Positions 29,319 to 39,419 of a DNA stretch of 64,000 nt are shown here, piece after piece. Each line of letters begins with the position of its first letter. The stretch's first letter is position 1. The stretch comes from an uncultured Aquimarina sp. Its GTDB lineage: Bacteria; Bacteroidota; Bacteroidia; Flavobacteriales; Flavobacteriaceae. The position numbers and the translations under genes were made by a program. The notes under the pieces were generated by a model that was given only the letters and a program-made list of their open reading frames with translations, was not told the DNA's origin and ran no database searches. Location of the stretch: the NCBI GenBank assembly GCA_947498705.1, contig CANMLW010000001.1:1240001-1304000 (forward strand). Reading direction: 5' to 3'.

Positions 29319-32300
29319 TTATTGTTTTAAAACACGTAATGTTTCAGAATAAGTTGCTGTGATTACTTTTACAAAGTAAATCCCAGGTAATTTTATTTCA
29401 CTTCCTACAGCTATATTATTTACATCTTCGCTATATTCTTTTGAAAAAACCTCTTCTCTTAATACATTATATATTTTCACAGTAAACTGTTTCTCTCTGA
29501 TTTGAGAAACATCTATTGTAAATGATTTTGTAAATGGATTAGGGAATACATTAACTTTATCATTTACTTCTGGCGAACTTAGAGGGTTTGAAGCTACCGT
29601 AGTTGGTCTTTTGGTAACCAAACCTTGCCCTGCTGTAGTATTGTATGCATAACCCTTTATAGTATATGATGCACCATCATTTGATACTGTTGCATAAAAC
29701 CAACCATAGTGTACCGCTCCATTAATTTTAAACGTAAATCCAATATATCCAGATTTTCCATTCCAGCTAGTATAAGAAGAAGAACTTACCAAATGACTAT
29801 GTCCATCGGCCACAAAATTGCTATTTGCACCTACTTCTACCCCTTCATTTAAGAAAGTAATGTGATTAGTAGTTCCTTCACAAACAATATCTTTTCCATA
29901 AGTTACTAATCTAAGTGTATTACCAGAATGCCAAGCTCCAAAACTCTGATCATCTCCAGCTTCTATTCTAAAGGTATTCCAGTTACTACTTGCACTAGCT
30001 GTTTTATCAGCCATATCTACGTATACTACTGTTCCTTCTTCTGCACAAGGTGCACAAGATGATCCACCACAATCAACCCCAGTCTCATCTCCATTTTGGA
30101 TGCCATCTGTACAGGTAGGAGCTACTCCTCCTTCTCCAACAGAAATTGTATAATCTTCTACTTCACCATACTGAATGTTAGTACATGCGTTAGCACCATC
30201 ATTAGCACTATAACCTAATACCACACGCATTCTAGTAGTACCATTGTTAGCTGTATTTGGAGCGCTTATAGCTACACTACGAGAATCACCGTTACCAGTT
30301 CCTTCAAACTTTTCATCAGCATCAGCAAAGTCTCCATCCTGGTTCCAGTCTATCCAAACATACACTTCATTATCGTTACCTCCAGACCATCCCTGGAACG
30401 TTACTGTCATGTTTTCTGAAGTTCCTGTAGAAACATTGGCTACATTATCTGTATAATCATGATAACCAGCAGCAGTATCAGAAGAGGTTTTATTGATTCC
30501 GGCAAAGCTTACATTGGTAATATTATCATCATTACTGTTATTACCTTTCATATCACAATATGTTAACGTTGGTGTATCGTTATCAATAATAGTAACTTTT
30601 CCGTCCATAAAATATGGGAAACCAAATGCAGGGTGATATCCGTAGATCATTGAGATATAAAACTCTTCATCACCTTCTGTTTCCTCATCATCCTTGATAA
30701 TAGAAATTGCTACCGTTTTTTCTGTCTCACCCTTTGCAAAAGTAACCGATTGAGCACCTTCGGCAATCCTTTCATAATCTCCTGGCGATTTTGCCGATCC
30801 ATCACGGGTAAAGTAAGTAAACGTTTGAGCTTCTTCTACAGTATATGCTTCAAGTATAGTAAAGGTTACGTTTACGGTACTTTCATTTTCATTTACTACG
30901 GCATCTTGTGGGCCAAAAGGTTTTGTATTTTCTACTAACAAATATGTTATGCCAAACAGGTCATCTGTTAGTGAGCAATCTCCTTGAGTATTGATTCTCA
31001 AAATATTGGTTTGGAAAACAGCTTCTAGTGCTTGCTTATCACCTTCTAGTAAAATATGGTCTTTAAACGCTAAATACTTTCCACTAACTGGAATATCTAA
31101 TTGGGATGCAAAAATGAATGAGAAAAATCCATTTTTTGAGAAATTATATCGACTAGGAAGTCCATATTCATTGTTACCATAGAAGTTTGTGTCATCAAGA
31201 TTTTCGCCACATACTACATTACAACCTGCAGTTTCGAAGGTATACTCGTACACTTCATTACAAGAAAGTGATATTTGTACCGTATAAGTAGAACAACTAT
31301 CAAGATTGTTTAAACCTAATCCACGATTAGTAAATTCTATAGATGGCCCATAAGTTAGATCTGTTTCTTTTTTCAGTCTTGCCGAAAAATTCTCAGAAAT
31401 ACCATCCAATATGTATAAGTTAACCGATGAAGTATTTTCATAGCTGTAAGCAACTTTAACTTCTGTTGGCAGCACACAAGTAGCAATTTGACAAGGTTCA
31501 CAATTTGCGCCTCCACAATCGATTCCTTCTTCATCACCATTTTGAATACCGTCTGTACATGAAGAGGCATTAACACCAAGGTGTTCTAATAATGCATCCG
31601 CTTTTATCAATCCATGTCCATATTCATCATCTTTACCTGTTTCTCCTAAATCTTTGGTAGTTGCATATAATGCATCTGTAAGCTGTTTAGCAGTTAAATT
31701 TGGGTGCTCAGAAAGTGCCAATGCCAAAACTCCACTTACCACCGGACAAGCCGCTGATGTTCCTGAAAAATTATTGGTTGTTGGACCTGCATCATATCCA
31801 AAATCCCCAAATCTATCTAAGGTTCTTACCTGAGCTGTTTTTTCTCTATCTCCTCCTGATGGAGCTACCACATCTAGCTTAGGGCCATAGTTAGAATAGT
31901 AAGACCTTTTACCTTGATGATTTACCGCACCTACAGAGATTACACTCTCCAAGTTTGATGGGTAACCCACCGTTCCTCTAGCATCATTACCTGCTGCAAA
32001 TACTACCAAAGCCCCTTTACCATTTCTACCTTGTGTGCTAGCTGCATTGATTGCATCTGTGAGCACCGGGAAGTCAATTTCTGAACTTGGATACCCCCAA
32101 GAATTAGAAATGATTCCAGCTCCCTGGTTAATCGCATAGTGATATGCTGCTGCAAAATCTGCAACTGTTGTTCCTGAAGTAAAAATATTAATCGGAAGTA
32201 TTTTCACATTAGGTGCTATTCCGGCAACATCTATATTGTTATGTGAAGCAGCAATAATTCCTGCACAAGACTGTCCGTGGTTACCATGATTATTAGGACG

Positions 32301-33023
32301 TCCATTCCCCTCTCCTGTGGCATTGTACCCAGGCAAAACTCTTGTATTTCCACTATTATTTTGTAAATCTGGATGAGATTCTACTCCATCATCGATAACC
32401 GCCACAATTAAATCACTTCCTTTGGTATAGTTCCAAGCTTCTGGAGCATTAATATCAATATCTTCTACTCCCTGAAAACCATCAATTTCCTGGCCAGTAT
32501 TATGTAATTGAAATTGATCTGCATAAAGAGGATCAGTTACATTGTGAAGTACAATTTCGGCTTGCATATCTGGATGTGCATACTTCACTTTATTAGTTTC
32601 ATATAATGCATTAGAAGCTTCAAAAACCACATCTGATGGTAATTCTACTATATAATAACCATTTTGAAATTTTTCGTTTTTAGCAGCATAACCATTTAGT
32701 ACAGATGCTAACTCTTCTAAAGAAACTCCTTCCTTTAACTTAAAAACCACCTTATTTGTTGGGTGTAATGTTGCACCCCCTGAAGTTTTGTAACTTGGAA
32801 GAACAGGCTCTTCGTTAGCACTAGGGCTACTCTGCTTCTTCTCTTTATTTTCATCAGTTTTTGTTAGGTAAATCTTTTGTCCATTTGATCCATAATAAAA
32901 TTTAGCCTGTGATTTGTTTTCTTGCGCATTCGCAAATACATAAAATAGCAGCGCAGTAATAATAACTGCTTTTTTAAAAAAGTTAGTAAGCAACTTTTTA
33001 CGATTTGATTTTTTTAAATCCAT
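29319..33023 (-). CDS. secreted S8 subtilisin-like protease with Calx-beta, GEVED and T9SS sorting domains
   Basis: This 1234-residue exoprotease has a signal peptide (residues about 15-33, ending ANA). A propeptide-like region is followed by the S8 domain with Asp211 in AVIDDGVESH, His249 in NHGQSCAG and Ser423 in NFSGTSAACP. Then come two Cys-rich repeats of the form CTDGIQNGDE..G.DCGG..C.PC (near 31490-31560 and 30050-30120), a Calx-beta domain (TVNVTFTILEA, TIIDNDTP), a GEVED domain (VYVWIDWNQDGDF, YGEVEDYTI) and a C-terminal T9SS sorting domain (VFPNPFTKSFTI, PGIYFVKVITA). It should be exported by SprA. A promoter and a large imperfect palindrome lie upstream. Confidence 0.95.
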   Translation of the reverse strand: MDLKKSNRKKLLTNFFKKAVIITALLFYVFANAQENKSQAKFYYGSNGQKIYLTKTDENKEKKQSSPSANEEPVLPSYKTSGGATLHPTNKVVFKLKEGVSLEELASVLNGYAAKNEKFQNGYYIVELPSDVVFEASNALYETNKVKYAHPDMQAEIVLHNVTDPLYADQFQLHNTGQEIDGFQGVEDIDINAPEAWNYTKGSDLIVAVIDDGVESHPDLQNNSGNTRVLPGYNATGEGNGRPNNHGNHGQSCAGIIAASHNNIDVAGIAPNVKILPINIFTSGTTVADFAAAYHYAINQGAGIISNSWGYPSSEIDFPVLTDAINAASTQGRNGKGALVVFAAGNDARGTVGYPSNLESVISVGAVNHQGKRSYYSNYGPKLDVVAPSGGDREKTAQVRTLDRFGDFGYDAGPTTNNFSGTSAACPVVSGVLALALSEHPNLTAKQLTDALYATTKDLGETGKDDEYGHGLIKADALLEHLGVNASSCTDGIQNGDEEGIDCGGANCEPCQIATCVLPTEVKVAYSYENTSSVNLYILDGISENFSARLKKETDLTYGPSIEFTNRGLGLNNLDSCSTYTVQISLSCNEVYEYTFETAGCNVVCGENLDDTNFYGNNEYGLPSRYNFSKNGFFSFIFASQLDIPVSGKYLAFKDHILLEGDKQALEAVFQTNILRINTQGDCSLTDDLFGITYLLVENTKPFGPQDAVVNENESTVNVTFTILEAYTVEEAQTFTYFTRDGSAKSPGDYERIAEGAQSVTFAKGETEKTVAISIIKDDEETEGDEEFYISMIYGYHPAFGFPYFMDGKVTIIDNDTPTLTYCDMKGNNSNDDNITNVSFAGINKTSSDTAAGYHDYTDNVANVSTGTSENMTVTFQGWSGGNDNEVYVWIDWNQDGDFADADEKFEGTGNGDSRSVAISAPNTANNGTTRMRVVLGYSANDGANACTNIQYGEVEDYTISVGEGGVAPTCTDGIQNGDETGVDCGGSSCAPCAEEGTVVYVDMADKTASASSNWNTFRIEAGDDQSFGAWHSGNTLRLVTYGKDIVCEGTTNHITFLNEGVEVGANSNFVADGHSHLVSSSSYTSWNGKSGYIGFTFKINGAVHYGWFYATVSNDGASYTIKGYAYNTTAGQGLVTKRPTTVASNPLSSPEVNDKVNVFPNPFTKSFTIDVSQIREKQFTVKIYNVLREEVFSKEYSEDVNNIAVGSEIKLPGIYFVKVITATYSETLRVLKQ

Positions 33024-33106
33024 TAGATTAAGTTTTAATAAATGATTACCCCTCTTTTCGTTTTAAGCATGAAAAGAAGAATTGTTGTGATAGATTTTTT
33101 CGGGTG

Positions 33107-33114
33107 CAAAAGTA
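33107..33114 (-). promoter_or_regulatory. -7 element TACTTTTG of the subtilase gene
   Basis: TACTTTTG followed by CACC fits TAnnTTTG and would start a leader of about 75 nt. No TTTG is seen at the -33 position, which fits a promoter needing an activator. Confidence 0.5.
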
Positions 33115-33145
33115 AAGTCACTAAGTGCTGAAATAAAGAAAGCAT

Positions 33146-33192
33146 GGTCAATATTCTAGGAATGTCGACACAATATTCCCGGAATATTGACC
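33146..33192. repeat. 18-bp imperfect inverted repeat upstream of the subtilase promoter
   Basis: Arms 33146-33163 and 33175-33192 match at 16 of 18 positions around an 11-nt spacer; the outer 11 bp (GGTCAATATTC / GAATATTGACC) are perfect. It lies upstream of the predicted -7 box, centred near -70, where an activator or repressor could bind. No T run follows, so it is not a terminator. Confidence 0.55.
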
Positions 33193-33787
33193 AAGTTTTA
33201 TCAAAGAACAGTATCATTATACGGTAATACAGAGCTTTCCAATTTTTTAATTGCGGCTTGAGTAATAAAGAGATCCCAATAGAGAAAACAAGCAGAGGAT
33301 TTAATAATACCGTAATCATTAAGTAATAACTTCAACTCAACAACCCTATTATTTTAGCTTACCTTAATTAATAGATACTTTTTAAAATAAAAGCAGAAGA
33401 TTCAAACTAGAATAAGTCTCAACTACACATCATATTCTTTGAAAAACCCTTAAAAAAGTCAGAGTCCTCTAGAATTCATAATATGTTTCGAAAGGGTTTT
33501 AGTTTATAAATAATATTTCAGCAATTTTACAGAAAGGAGCTTACGCCAATTACACATAACTAAAAACTTATAAGATAGAATACCTCAATATCAAGCTTAT
33601 CAAAAGAAATAAAACATTAAAATTAGCTATACAATCCACTATTTTACGTTCTAATTACCATTTACAAAGCACATACAACTTATCTTTCTTTAAACTGTAT
33701 GAAAGAAAAAGCGGAACAAACCAATAAAAACACTCTTAAACAACCTTTTAATTGATGAAACACATAATTTAATTTATCTATGAAATT
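33193..33787. other. gene-free stretch between the subtilase and coxA
   Basis: About 600 bp without a gene I can support. AAAACCCTT at 33443-33451 and AAGGGTTTT at 33492-33500 form a distant inverted repeat of unknown meaning. The short minus-strand open frame at 33035-33319 overlaps the subtilase promoter and looks like chance. Confidence 0.5.
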
Positions 33788-33822
33788 AAAAAAGCCTCTT
33801 CATGATATGAAGAGGCTTTTTT
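33788..33822 (-). terminator. terminator of the act-cox operon
   Basis: Arms 33788-33803 and 33807-33822 pair perfectly over 16 bp around a 3-nt loop; a T run ends the minus-strand product. It lies 21 bp after coxA. Confidence 0.95.
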
Positions 33823-33842
33823 AATATTTTATAAGAGAACTT

Positions 33843-35657
33843 CTAGTGATGTAGTTCTTCTTCTCCTTCTTGCAAAGGAACAATTTGTGATACATAATCT
33901 TGTCCTGCAATCACATATTCACCATTCTCATTGGTTTTACTGTAATCGTAAGGCCATCTATGAACACTAGGTATTTCTCCTGGCCAGTTACCATGCATAT
34001 GTTCTACTGGCGTAGTCCATTCTAATGTATTAGATTTCCATGGGTTTTGCACTGCTTTTTTACCATAGAAAATAGAACTAATAAAGTTGTATAGGAATAC
34101 CAATTGTGCTGCTGCTGTAATCAGAGCAAAAACAGTGATCAGTATATTCGTATCGGCTAGATCATCAAAATACGGGAAATTAGAATTTGTATAGTAACGA
34201 CGTGGTAATCCTGCCATACCTACAAAGTGCATTGGGAAAAATACTCCATATGCTCCTATTGCAGTCACCCAGAAATGTATATATCCAAGGTTTTTATTCA
34301 TCATCTTACCATACATCTTAGGGAACCAATGGTACACCCCTGCAAACAATCCATAAAGAGCAGAAATACCCATTACCAAGTGGAAGTGTGCTACTACAAA
34401 ATAAGTATCATGTACATTAATATCTAATGTACTATCTCCTAAAATAATTCCTGTAAGTCCTCCTGTAATAAAAGTAGATACCAAACCAATTGAAAACAAC
34501 ATTGCAGGGTTTAACTGCAAGTTACCTTTCCACAAAGTGGTTATATAGTTAAACGCTTTTACTGCAGATGGAATTGCAATTAATAAGGTTGTAAATGTAA
34601 ATACAGATCCTAAGAATGGGTTCATACCTGAAATAAACATATGGTGACCCCAAACTATTGTAGATAAAAATGCTATTGCTAAAATAGAGGCTACCATCGC
34701 TCTATATCCAAATATCGGTTTACGAGAATTGGTCGCTATAATTTCTGAGGTTATCCCCAGTGCAGGTAATAATACAATATATACCTCTGGATGTCCTAAG
34801 AACCAAAATAAGTGCTCGAATAATACAGGAGAACCACCTTGATTGTGTAATACTTCTCCTTGAATATAGATATCACTTAAATAGAAAGAGGTTCCAAAAC
34901 TTCTATCCATAATCAGTAGTAATGCTGCAGATAATAATACAGGGAAAGAAACTACACCAATAATTGCTGTTACAAAAAATGCCCAAATAGTTAATGGCAT
35001 TCTTGTCATTGACATTCCTTTGGTTCTAAGGTTAATTACTGTAACCACATAGTTTAATGAACCTAGTAATGAAGAAGCAATAAATATTGCCATAGAAACC
35101 AACCATAGTGTCATTCCTGCTCCAGAACCTCCAATTGCTTGTGGAAGTGCACTCAACGGAGGATAGATAGTCCATCCTGCAGATGCCGGTCCAGCTTCAA
35201 CAAATAGAGAAAACACCATGATAATACTACTTAAAAAGAATAACCAATATGATATCATATTTAGAAATCCTGACGCCATATCACGTGCTCCAATTTGTAA
35301 CGGAATAAGAAGATTACTAAATGTACCACTTAATCCTGCAGTAAGTACGAAGAATACCATAATTGTACCATGGATTGTAACTAATGCAAGATAAATACCA
35401 GGATCCATTACTCCGTCTTCTCCAAACTTACCTAAAAGCACTTCATAAATAGTAAATTTATGGTCTGGCCATGCCAATTGCATTCTAAATAGTATCGACA
35501 TTGCGATACCAATGATCCCCATAATTAAACCGGTAATCAAATATTGTTTAGAGATCATTTTATGATCTTGACTAAAAATATATTTGGTAATAAAAGTCTC
35601 TTTATGATGTCCGTGATCATCGTGAGCGTGATCCTCTGCGTGTGCTATTGCTGACAT
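33843..35657 (-). CDS. coxA: cytochrome c oxidase subunit I
   Basis: CoxA (604 residues, about 12 helices) holds heme a and the heme a3-CuB site where oxygen is reduced. CuB and heme ligands are visible: GHPEVYIVLLP (His-Tyr crosslink and the proton-channel Glu), WGHHMF (two CuB histidines) and VHDTYFVVAHFHLVMG (heme histidines). The GHPEVY Glu marks a type A oxidase. A histidine/aspartate-rich cytoplasmic start (HAEDHAHDDHGHH) is unusual in composition. It is the last gene of the act operon and is followed by a strong terminator. Confidence 0.97.
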   Translation of the reverse strand: MSAIAHAEDHAHDDHGHHKETFITKYIFSQDHKMISKQYLITGLIMGIIGIAMSILFRMQLAWPDHKFTIYEVLLGKFGEDGVMDPGIYLALVTIHGTIMVFFVLTAGLSGTFSNLLIPLQIGARDMASGFLNMISYWLFFLSSIIMVFSLFVEAGPASAGWTIYPPLSALPQAIGGSGAGMTLWLVSMAIFIASSLLGSLNYVVTVINLRTKGMSMTRMPLTIWAFFVTAIIGVVSFPVLLSAALLLIMDRSFGTSFYLSDIYIQGEVLHNQGGSPVLFEHLFWFLGHPEVYIVLLPALGITSEIIATNSRKPIFGYRAMVASILAIAFLSTIVWGHHMFISGMNPFLGSVFTFTTLLIAIPSAVKAFNYITTLWKGNLQLNPAMLFSIGLVSTFITGGLTGIILGDSTLDINVHDTYFVVAHFHLVMGISALYGLFAGVYHWFPKMYGKMMNKNLGYIHFWVTAIGAYGVFFPMHFVGMAGLPRRYYTNSNFPYFDDLADTNILITVFALITAAAQLVFLYNFISSIFYGKKAVQNPWKSNTLEWTTPVEHMHGNWPGEIPSVHRWPYDYSKTNENGEYVIAGQDYVSQIVPLQEGEEELHH

Positions 35658-35703
35658 ATCGCTTATTTCTTTTTTAATATACTATATTAATTCTTTCTTT
35701 CTC

Positions 35704-36780
35704 TTAGTTGCTTGCTTGTGCTGATAATTGTTCTTTAAAAGTTGGTTGTGTTTTTAACCAAGCTTCATAATCTTCTTCTGATTCTACAACAATTTTCATC
35801 TGCATATTATAATGTGAAACTCCACATATTTTATTACACAGCAAGTAGTACTCAAACTCATATACATCTAGTGGTTCTTCTCCTGCTGCAACCAACTTTT
35901 TACTCTTCTCTCTCCTTATCTTATTTATGGTAGCAACTTTGTCTATCATATAAGGGTCATTCTTCATTTCTTCAGAAGTCAGTGTAGGCGTATATGCAAA
36001 TTCTGTAATCATACCTGGTACCACATTCATTTGTGCTCTAAAGAAAGGCATATATGCAGAGTGTAATACATCTTGCGATCTCATTTTAAAAATCACTTTT
36101 CGATTTACAGGCAAATGTAATTCTGTAGTTATCTTATCATCGTTACCATAAGTATCTGAAGCATCAATTCCCAATGTATTTACTCCTTCTATGAATCTAA
36201 CATTTGCTTTTCCAAGTTCGTTATCTTCACCAGCGTATCTAGCTCTCCAATCAAATTGATATGCATATAACTCAACTATTAAAGGATCCCCTTCTTCTTC
36301 ATCGATATTCATAATATCTGTCCAAGTAAACAATCCGTAAATGATTAATCCTGCTAATACAATTACCGGAATAATAGTCCAGATAAATTCTAACTTATCG
36401 TTATCTGCAAAAAACAATGCTTTGTTTTCCTTTTTCCCTCTGTACTTATAAGCAAAGTAATGTAATAATCCTTGAGTGATAATCTGAACAAACATAATTA
36501 GCACCATAGAGATGAACATCAATTGGTCATAATCCACACCGTGTTCTGAAGCTGATTCTGGTAAGAAAAAGCTTCTATACTGTACAAAACAGTATACTGT
36601 TAATACATACAGAAATATTACAAATCCAAGCATGAGCTTACCTTGTAAGTCATTATCCTTATCATTGGCTACTTGAGAATTATCAGCATTTTTTAATTGA
36701 GACAATTTCAAAATCTTGGACATTTGCCACAATGTGATTCCAAAAAGTGCTATAACTACTAGGGTTAAGAATACAGTCAT
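35704..36780 (-). CDS. coxB: cytochrome c oxidase subunit II (CuA)
   Basis: CoxB (358 residues) takes electrons at the binuclear CuA site. Helices lie near residues 1-20, 50-70 and 88-112 and again at about 130-150, followed by a periplasmic cupredoxin domain. The CuA loop reads CNKICGVSHYNM: both cysteines, His and Met are kept, but the usual Glu between the cysteines (CxExC) is Lys. The other CuA histidine is in DVLHSAYMP. It lies between actF and coxA; spacings of 31 and 46 bp fit a single transcript. Confidence 0.95.
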   Translation of the reverse strand: MTVFLTLVVIALFGITLWQMSKILKLSQLKNADNSQVANDKDNDLQGKLMLGFVIFLYVLTVYCFVQYRSFFLPESASEHGVDYDQLMFISMVLIMFVQIITQGLLHYFAYKYRGKKENKALFFADNDKLEFIWTIIPVIVLAGLIIYGLFTWTDIMNIDEEEGDPLIVELYAYQFDWRARYAGEDNELGKANVRFIEGVNTLGIDASDTYGNDDKITTELHLPVNRKVIFKMRSQDVLHSAYMPFFRAQMNVVPGMITEFAYTPTLTSEEMKNDPYMIDKVATINKIRREKSKKLVAAGEEPLDVYEFEYYLLCNKICGVSHYNMQMKIVVESEEDYEAWLKTQPTFKEQLSAQASN

Positions 36781-36811
36781 TTTTATCTATCTTCTTTTTT
36801 ACAATTCAAAT

Positions 36812-38161
36812 TTAATAATGAAAGTGTTTACTTTCTTCTATATATGGGTTTCCTTTTGCTAATAAAGGTGCCTTGGTTAATGCTCTAAAAACAACAAACA
36901 AGAACAATCCTAAGAATAATAAAACCGCACTTATCTCGCTAATCCCGATAAACCAAGATGTTCCTACCGTTGCAGGCATCACCATATTAAACACATCAAT
37001 ATAATGACCGCAAAGAATAACAATTCCTGCCATCACAACAAACCAATTTACTCTTTTGAAATCACTATTCATTAGAACCAATAGTGGGAATATGAAATTC
37101 ATTGCTAACATTCCAAAGAATGGAAGTTTATAGTCTTCTATTCTTGTGATAAAATAGGTTACCTCTTCTGGTATATTAGAGTACCATATTAACATAAACT
37201 GAGAGAACCATAAATACGTCCAGAAAATACTAATCCCGAACATAAATTTTGCCAAATCATGAATATGACTATTGTTTACAAAATCTAAATACCCTTTTGA
37301 TTTTAAGTATATCGTTATCAATGCAATTGTTGTGATACCAGATACAAATAAACTAGCAAACACATACCATCCAAACAATGTACTAAACCAATGCGGGTCA
37401 AAACTCATGATCCAATCCCAAGATGCCATAGATTCGGTATAAATAAAGAATACTAAGAACGCAGCTGAGATTTTAAAACTCTTTTTGTACCATTTATTTC
37501 CAGTTGCATCTTCATCTTGTAATCTTGAATATTTAACTGCAAAATGACGATACGTCATCCATCCTCCTAAAAAGATGATTGCTCTGATAATAAAACCAGT
37601 ACCGTTTAACCATCCTGCTTTACCCTGAATAAGTTTATCATGAGCAACAACTTCTGGATCTGCCCATACAAACAAATGATTTATATGAAATCCTGATAAT
37701 CCAAGAATCACAAATAATATGATACCTCCTGGCACTAAATAGGCAGTTATTGCTTCCATAACTCTAAACAACACTGGAGACCAGCCCGCTTGAGCCGCAA
37801 ACTGTATTGCATAAAATGCTAGTACACCCAAAGCAATCATAAAGAAGAAAAACGCTGCAACGTATAAAGCCGCCCAAGGTTTGTTCTGCAATTGGTGTAA
37901 CACATGCTCGTAATGTGCATCGCCTCCATGTGCATCTTCTGACGCTCCATGTGTTTCGGTACCATGTGTATTTTTTGCATGATCATCACTTATAGCGTGT
38001 GAATCACCATGTCCTCCTCCATGAGCGTCGTGCGCTGCCATCATTTCTTTCACCTCTTGTATTGATCCTGGTCTTTGTCCAAATCCAACAATTAGACCTA
38101 TCAAACCAATAACCATAAGTACGATAGAAAATAATCTTAATCTATTTGATAGCGTATACAT
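36812..38161 (-). CDS. actF: alternative complex III subunit ActF
   Basis: ActF is the second NrfD/PsrC-type membrane subunit of the quinol:electron-acceptor oxidoreductase complex (449 residues, about ten helices). A His/Gly/Asp-rich stretch at about residues 44-85 (HDAHGGGHGDSHA, HGASEDAHGGDAHYEH) follows the first helix and may bind metal. SMASWDWIMSFDPHWFSTLFGWY is a family block (read around residue 250). It belongs to the cluster actA-F and stands immediately before coxB. Confidence 0.92.
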   Translation of the reverse strand: MYTLSNRLRLFSIVLMVIGLIGLIVGFGQRPGSIQEVKEMMAAHDAHGGGHGDSHAISDDHAKNTHGTETHGASEDAHGGDAHYEHVLHQLQNKPWAALYVAAFFFFMIALGVLAFYAIQFAAQAGWSPVLFRVMEAITAYLVPGGIILFVILGLSGFHINHLFVWADPEVVAHDKLIQGKAGWLNGTGFIIRAIIFLGGWMTYRHFAVKYSRLQDEDATGNKWYKKSFKISAAFLVFFIYTESMASWDWIMSFDPHWFSTLFGWYVFASLFVSGITTIALITIYLKSKGYLDFVNNSHIHDLAKFMFGISIFWTYLWFSQFMLIWYSNIPEEVTYFITRIEDYKLPFFGMLAMNFIFPLLVLMNSDFKRVNWFVVMAGIVILCGHYIDVFNMVMPATVGTSWFIGISEISAVLLFLGLFLFVVFRALTKAPLLAKGNPYIEESKHFHY

Positions 38162-38202
38162 ATCTTTATAATATCGTTATTCTTAACTTTTTTACTAGTG
38201 CA

Positions 38203-38868
38203 CTAGTGTGCGTTACTATGATCTTCTTTTGTTTCGTGCTTTTCTTCTTCAGCTACCACTGCTGGGGTAATCTCTACTGCATCCACTACATCTGTATCTA
38301 TTCTAGGTGTTTTGCCTTCTAGATCTGCCTTTAACTTTTGTACATATTGTACTATTTGCCAACGTTCATGTTCTGTAGTTTGTGAAGCATAAGATCCCAT
38401 AGAATTGATTCCGTAGTACATTACATGGTAGATACTACCTTCTGTAATAGCTCTTCCTATATCATCATAACTAGGTACTCCTAAAATCTTTTCTCTTTTT
38501 ACCAACGTTCCTTTTCCGTCACCCTGTCCACCATGACATATTGCACAATAGATATCATAAAGTGCTTTTCCAGCTTCTTCATTTTCTTTTGTATAACGAA
38601 TAGGGTTTTTTAAGGTGTCTTTTGCTAATTGATATCCCTCTGTCGAGTTTTCAAAATCATACGGCATCCATCCTCTTGGGATCGAACCTTCTACAGGCAA
38701 CATAGCTTCCTGTTTTCCAGGAAAAACCTCATACTCTCCATAAGTTTCATAACCTACCGATTCATACATATTAGGCATATACTGGTAATTAGGTTTTGTA
38801 TCTTTTTGACAAGAAACAACACTAATTAGAACTATTGCCGCTGCTAATATTTTTATAGTATTCTTCAT
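38203..38868 (-). CDS. actE: alternative complex III monoheme cytochrome c lipoprotein ActE
   Basis: This 221-residue lipoprotein has a signal peptide with lipobox ISVVSC (Cys20). One c-type heme site CAICHGG (about residue 111) is present, with a candidate Met ligand in MYYGINSMGSY. It probably passes electrons from ActA to the CuA domain of CoxB. The C-terminal tail is rich in Glu and His. It starts 5 bp after actD. Confidence 0.93.
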   Translation of the reverse strand: MKNTIKILAAAIVLISVVSCQKDTKPNYQYMPNMYESVGYETYGEYEVFPGKQEAMLPVEGSIPRGWMPYDFENSTEGYQLAKDTLKNPIRYTKENEEAGKALYDIYCAICHGGQGDGKGTLVKREKILGVPSYDDIGRAITEGSIYHVMYYGINSMGSYASQTTEHERWQIVQYVQKLKADLEGKTPRIDTDVVDAVEITPAVVAEEEKHETKEDHSNAH

Positions 38869-38873
38869 TATTA

Positions 38874-39413
38874 CTAATGGTTATCTTCTTCCTTATCTAT
38901 TACTTTAATTTCTACTGCTCCTGTATCACTTAACAATTCTGTAAGTTGATCTACATTTTTATTTGTAGCGTCTACCTCCATCAAGAAATGATCATCTGTA
39001 GTTCTTACATCAGGGTTTTCTGCTTCTTTAAAGGGCCATAATTTACTTCTCATATAAAAAGTAATTACCATTAAATGCGCCGCAAAAAACACGGTAAGCT
39101 CAAACATAATAGGAACAAAAGCAGGCAAATTCTCTAAGTAGCTAAAGCTTGGTTTACCACCTATATCCTGTGGCCAATCCTTGATCATAATGAAATTCAT
39201 CATTGTGATTGCTACCGTTAGTCCTACACATCCATACATAAAAGCTGTAATTGCTAATCTTGTATGAGGCAATCCCATAGCTTTATCTAATCCGTGAACA
39301 GGAAAAGGAGTATACACCTCTTCGATATGATAATGTTCTGATCGCACCTTTTTAACAGCATCCATTAGGATATCGTCGTCTATATATAATGCGTGTATAA
39401 CTTTTGATGCCAT
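38874..39413 (-). CDS. actD: alternative complex III subunit ActD (DUF3341)
   Basis: This 179-residue membrane protein carries the DUF3341 pattern: a cytoplasmic N-terminal ACT-like domain (ALYIDDDILMDAVKKVR, YTPFPVHGLD) and two helices (about 55-80 and 97-120), with the family motif DWPQDIGGKPSF between. ActD has no cofactor and links ActC and ActF in the complex. It lies 6 bp after actC and 5 bp before actE. Confidence 0.93.
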   Translation of the reverse strand: MASKVIHALYIDDDILMDAVKKVRSEHYHIEEVYTPFPVHGLDKAMGLPHTRLAITAFMYGCVGLTVAITMMNFIMIKDWPQDIGGKPSFSYLENLPAFVPIMFELTVFFAAHLMVITFYMRSKLWPFKEAENPDVRTTDDHFLMEVDATNKNVDQLTELLSDTGAVEIKVIDKEEDNH

Positions 39414-39419
39414 ACTCTT

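Noticed and set aside
33035..33319. Minus-strand open frame of 94 codons upstream of the subtilase
   Set aside because: It covers the subtilase promoter, -7 box and palindrome, has no domain-like pattern and no start context; it is best seen as chance.
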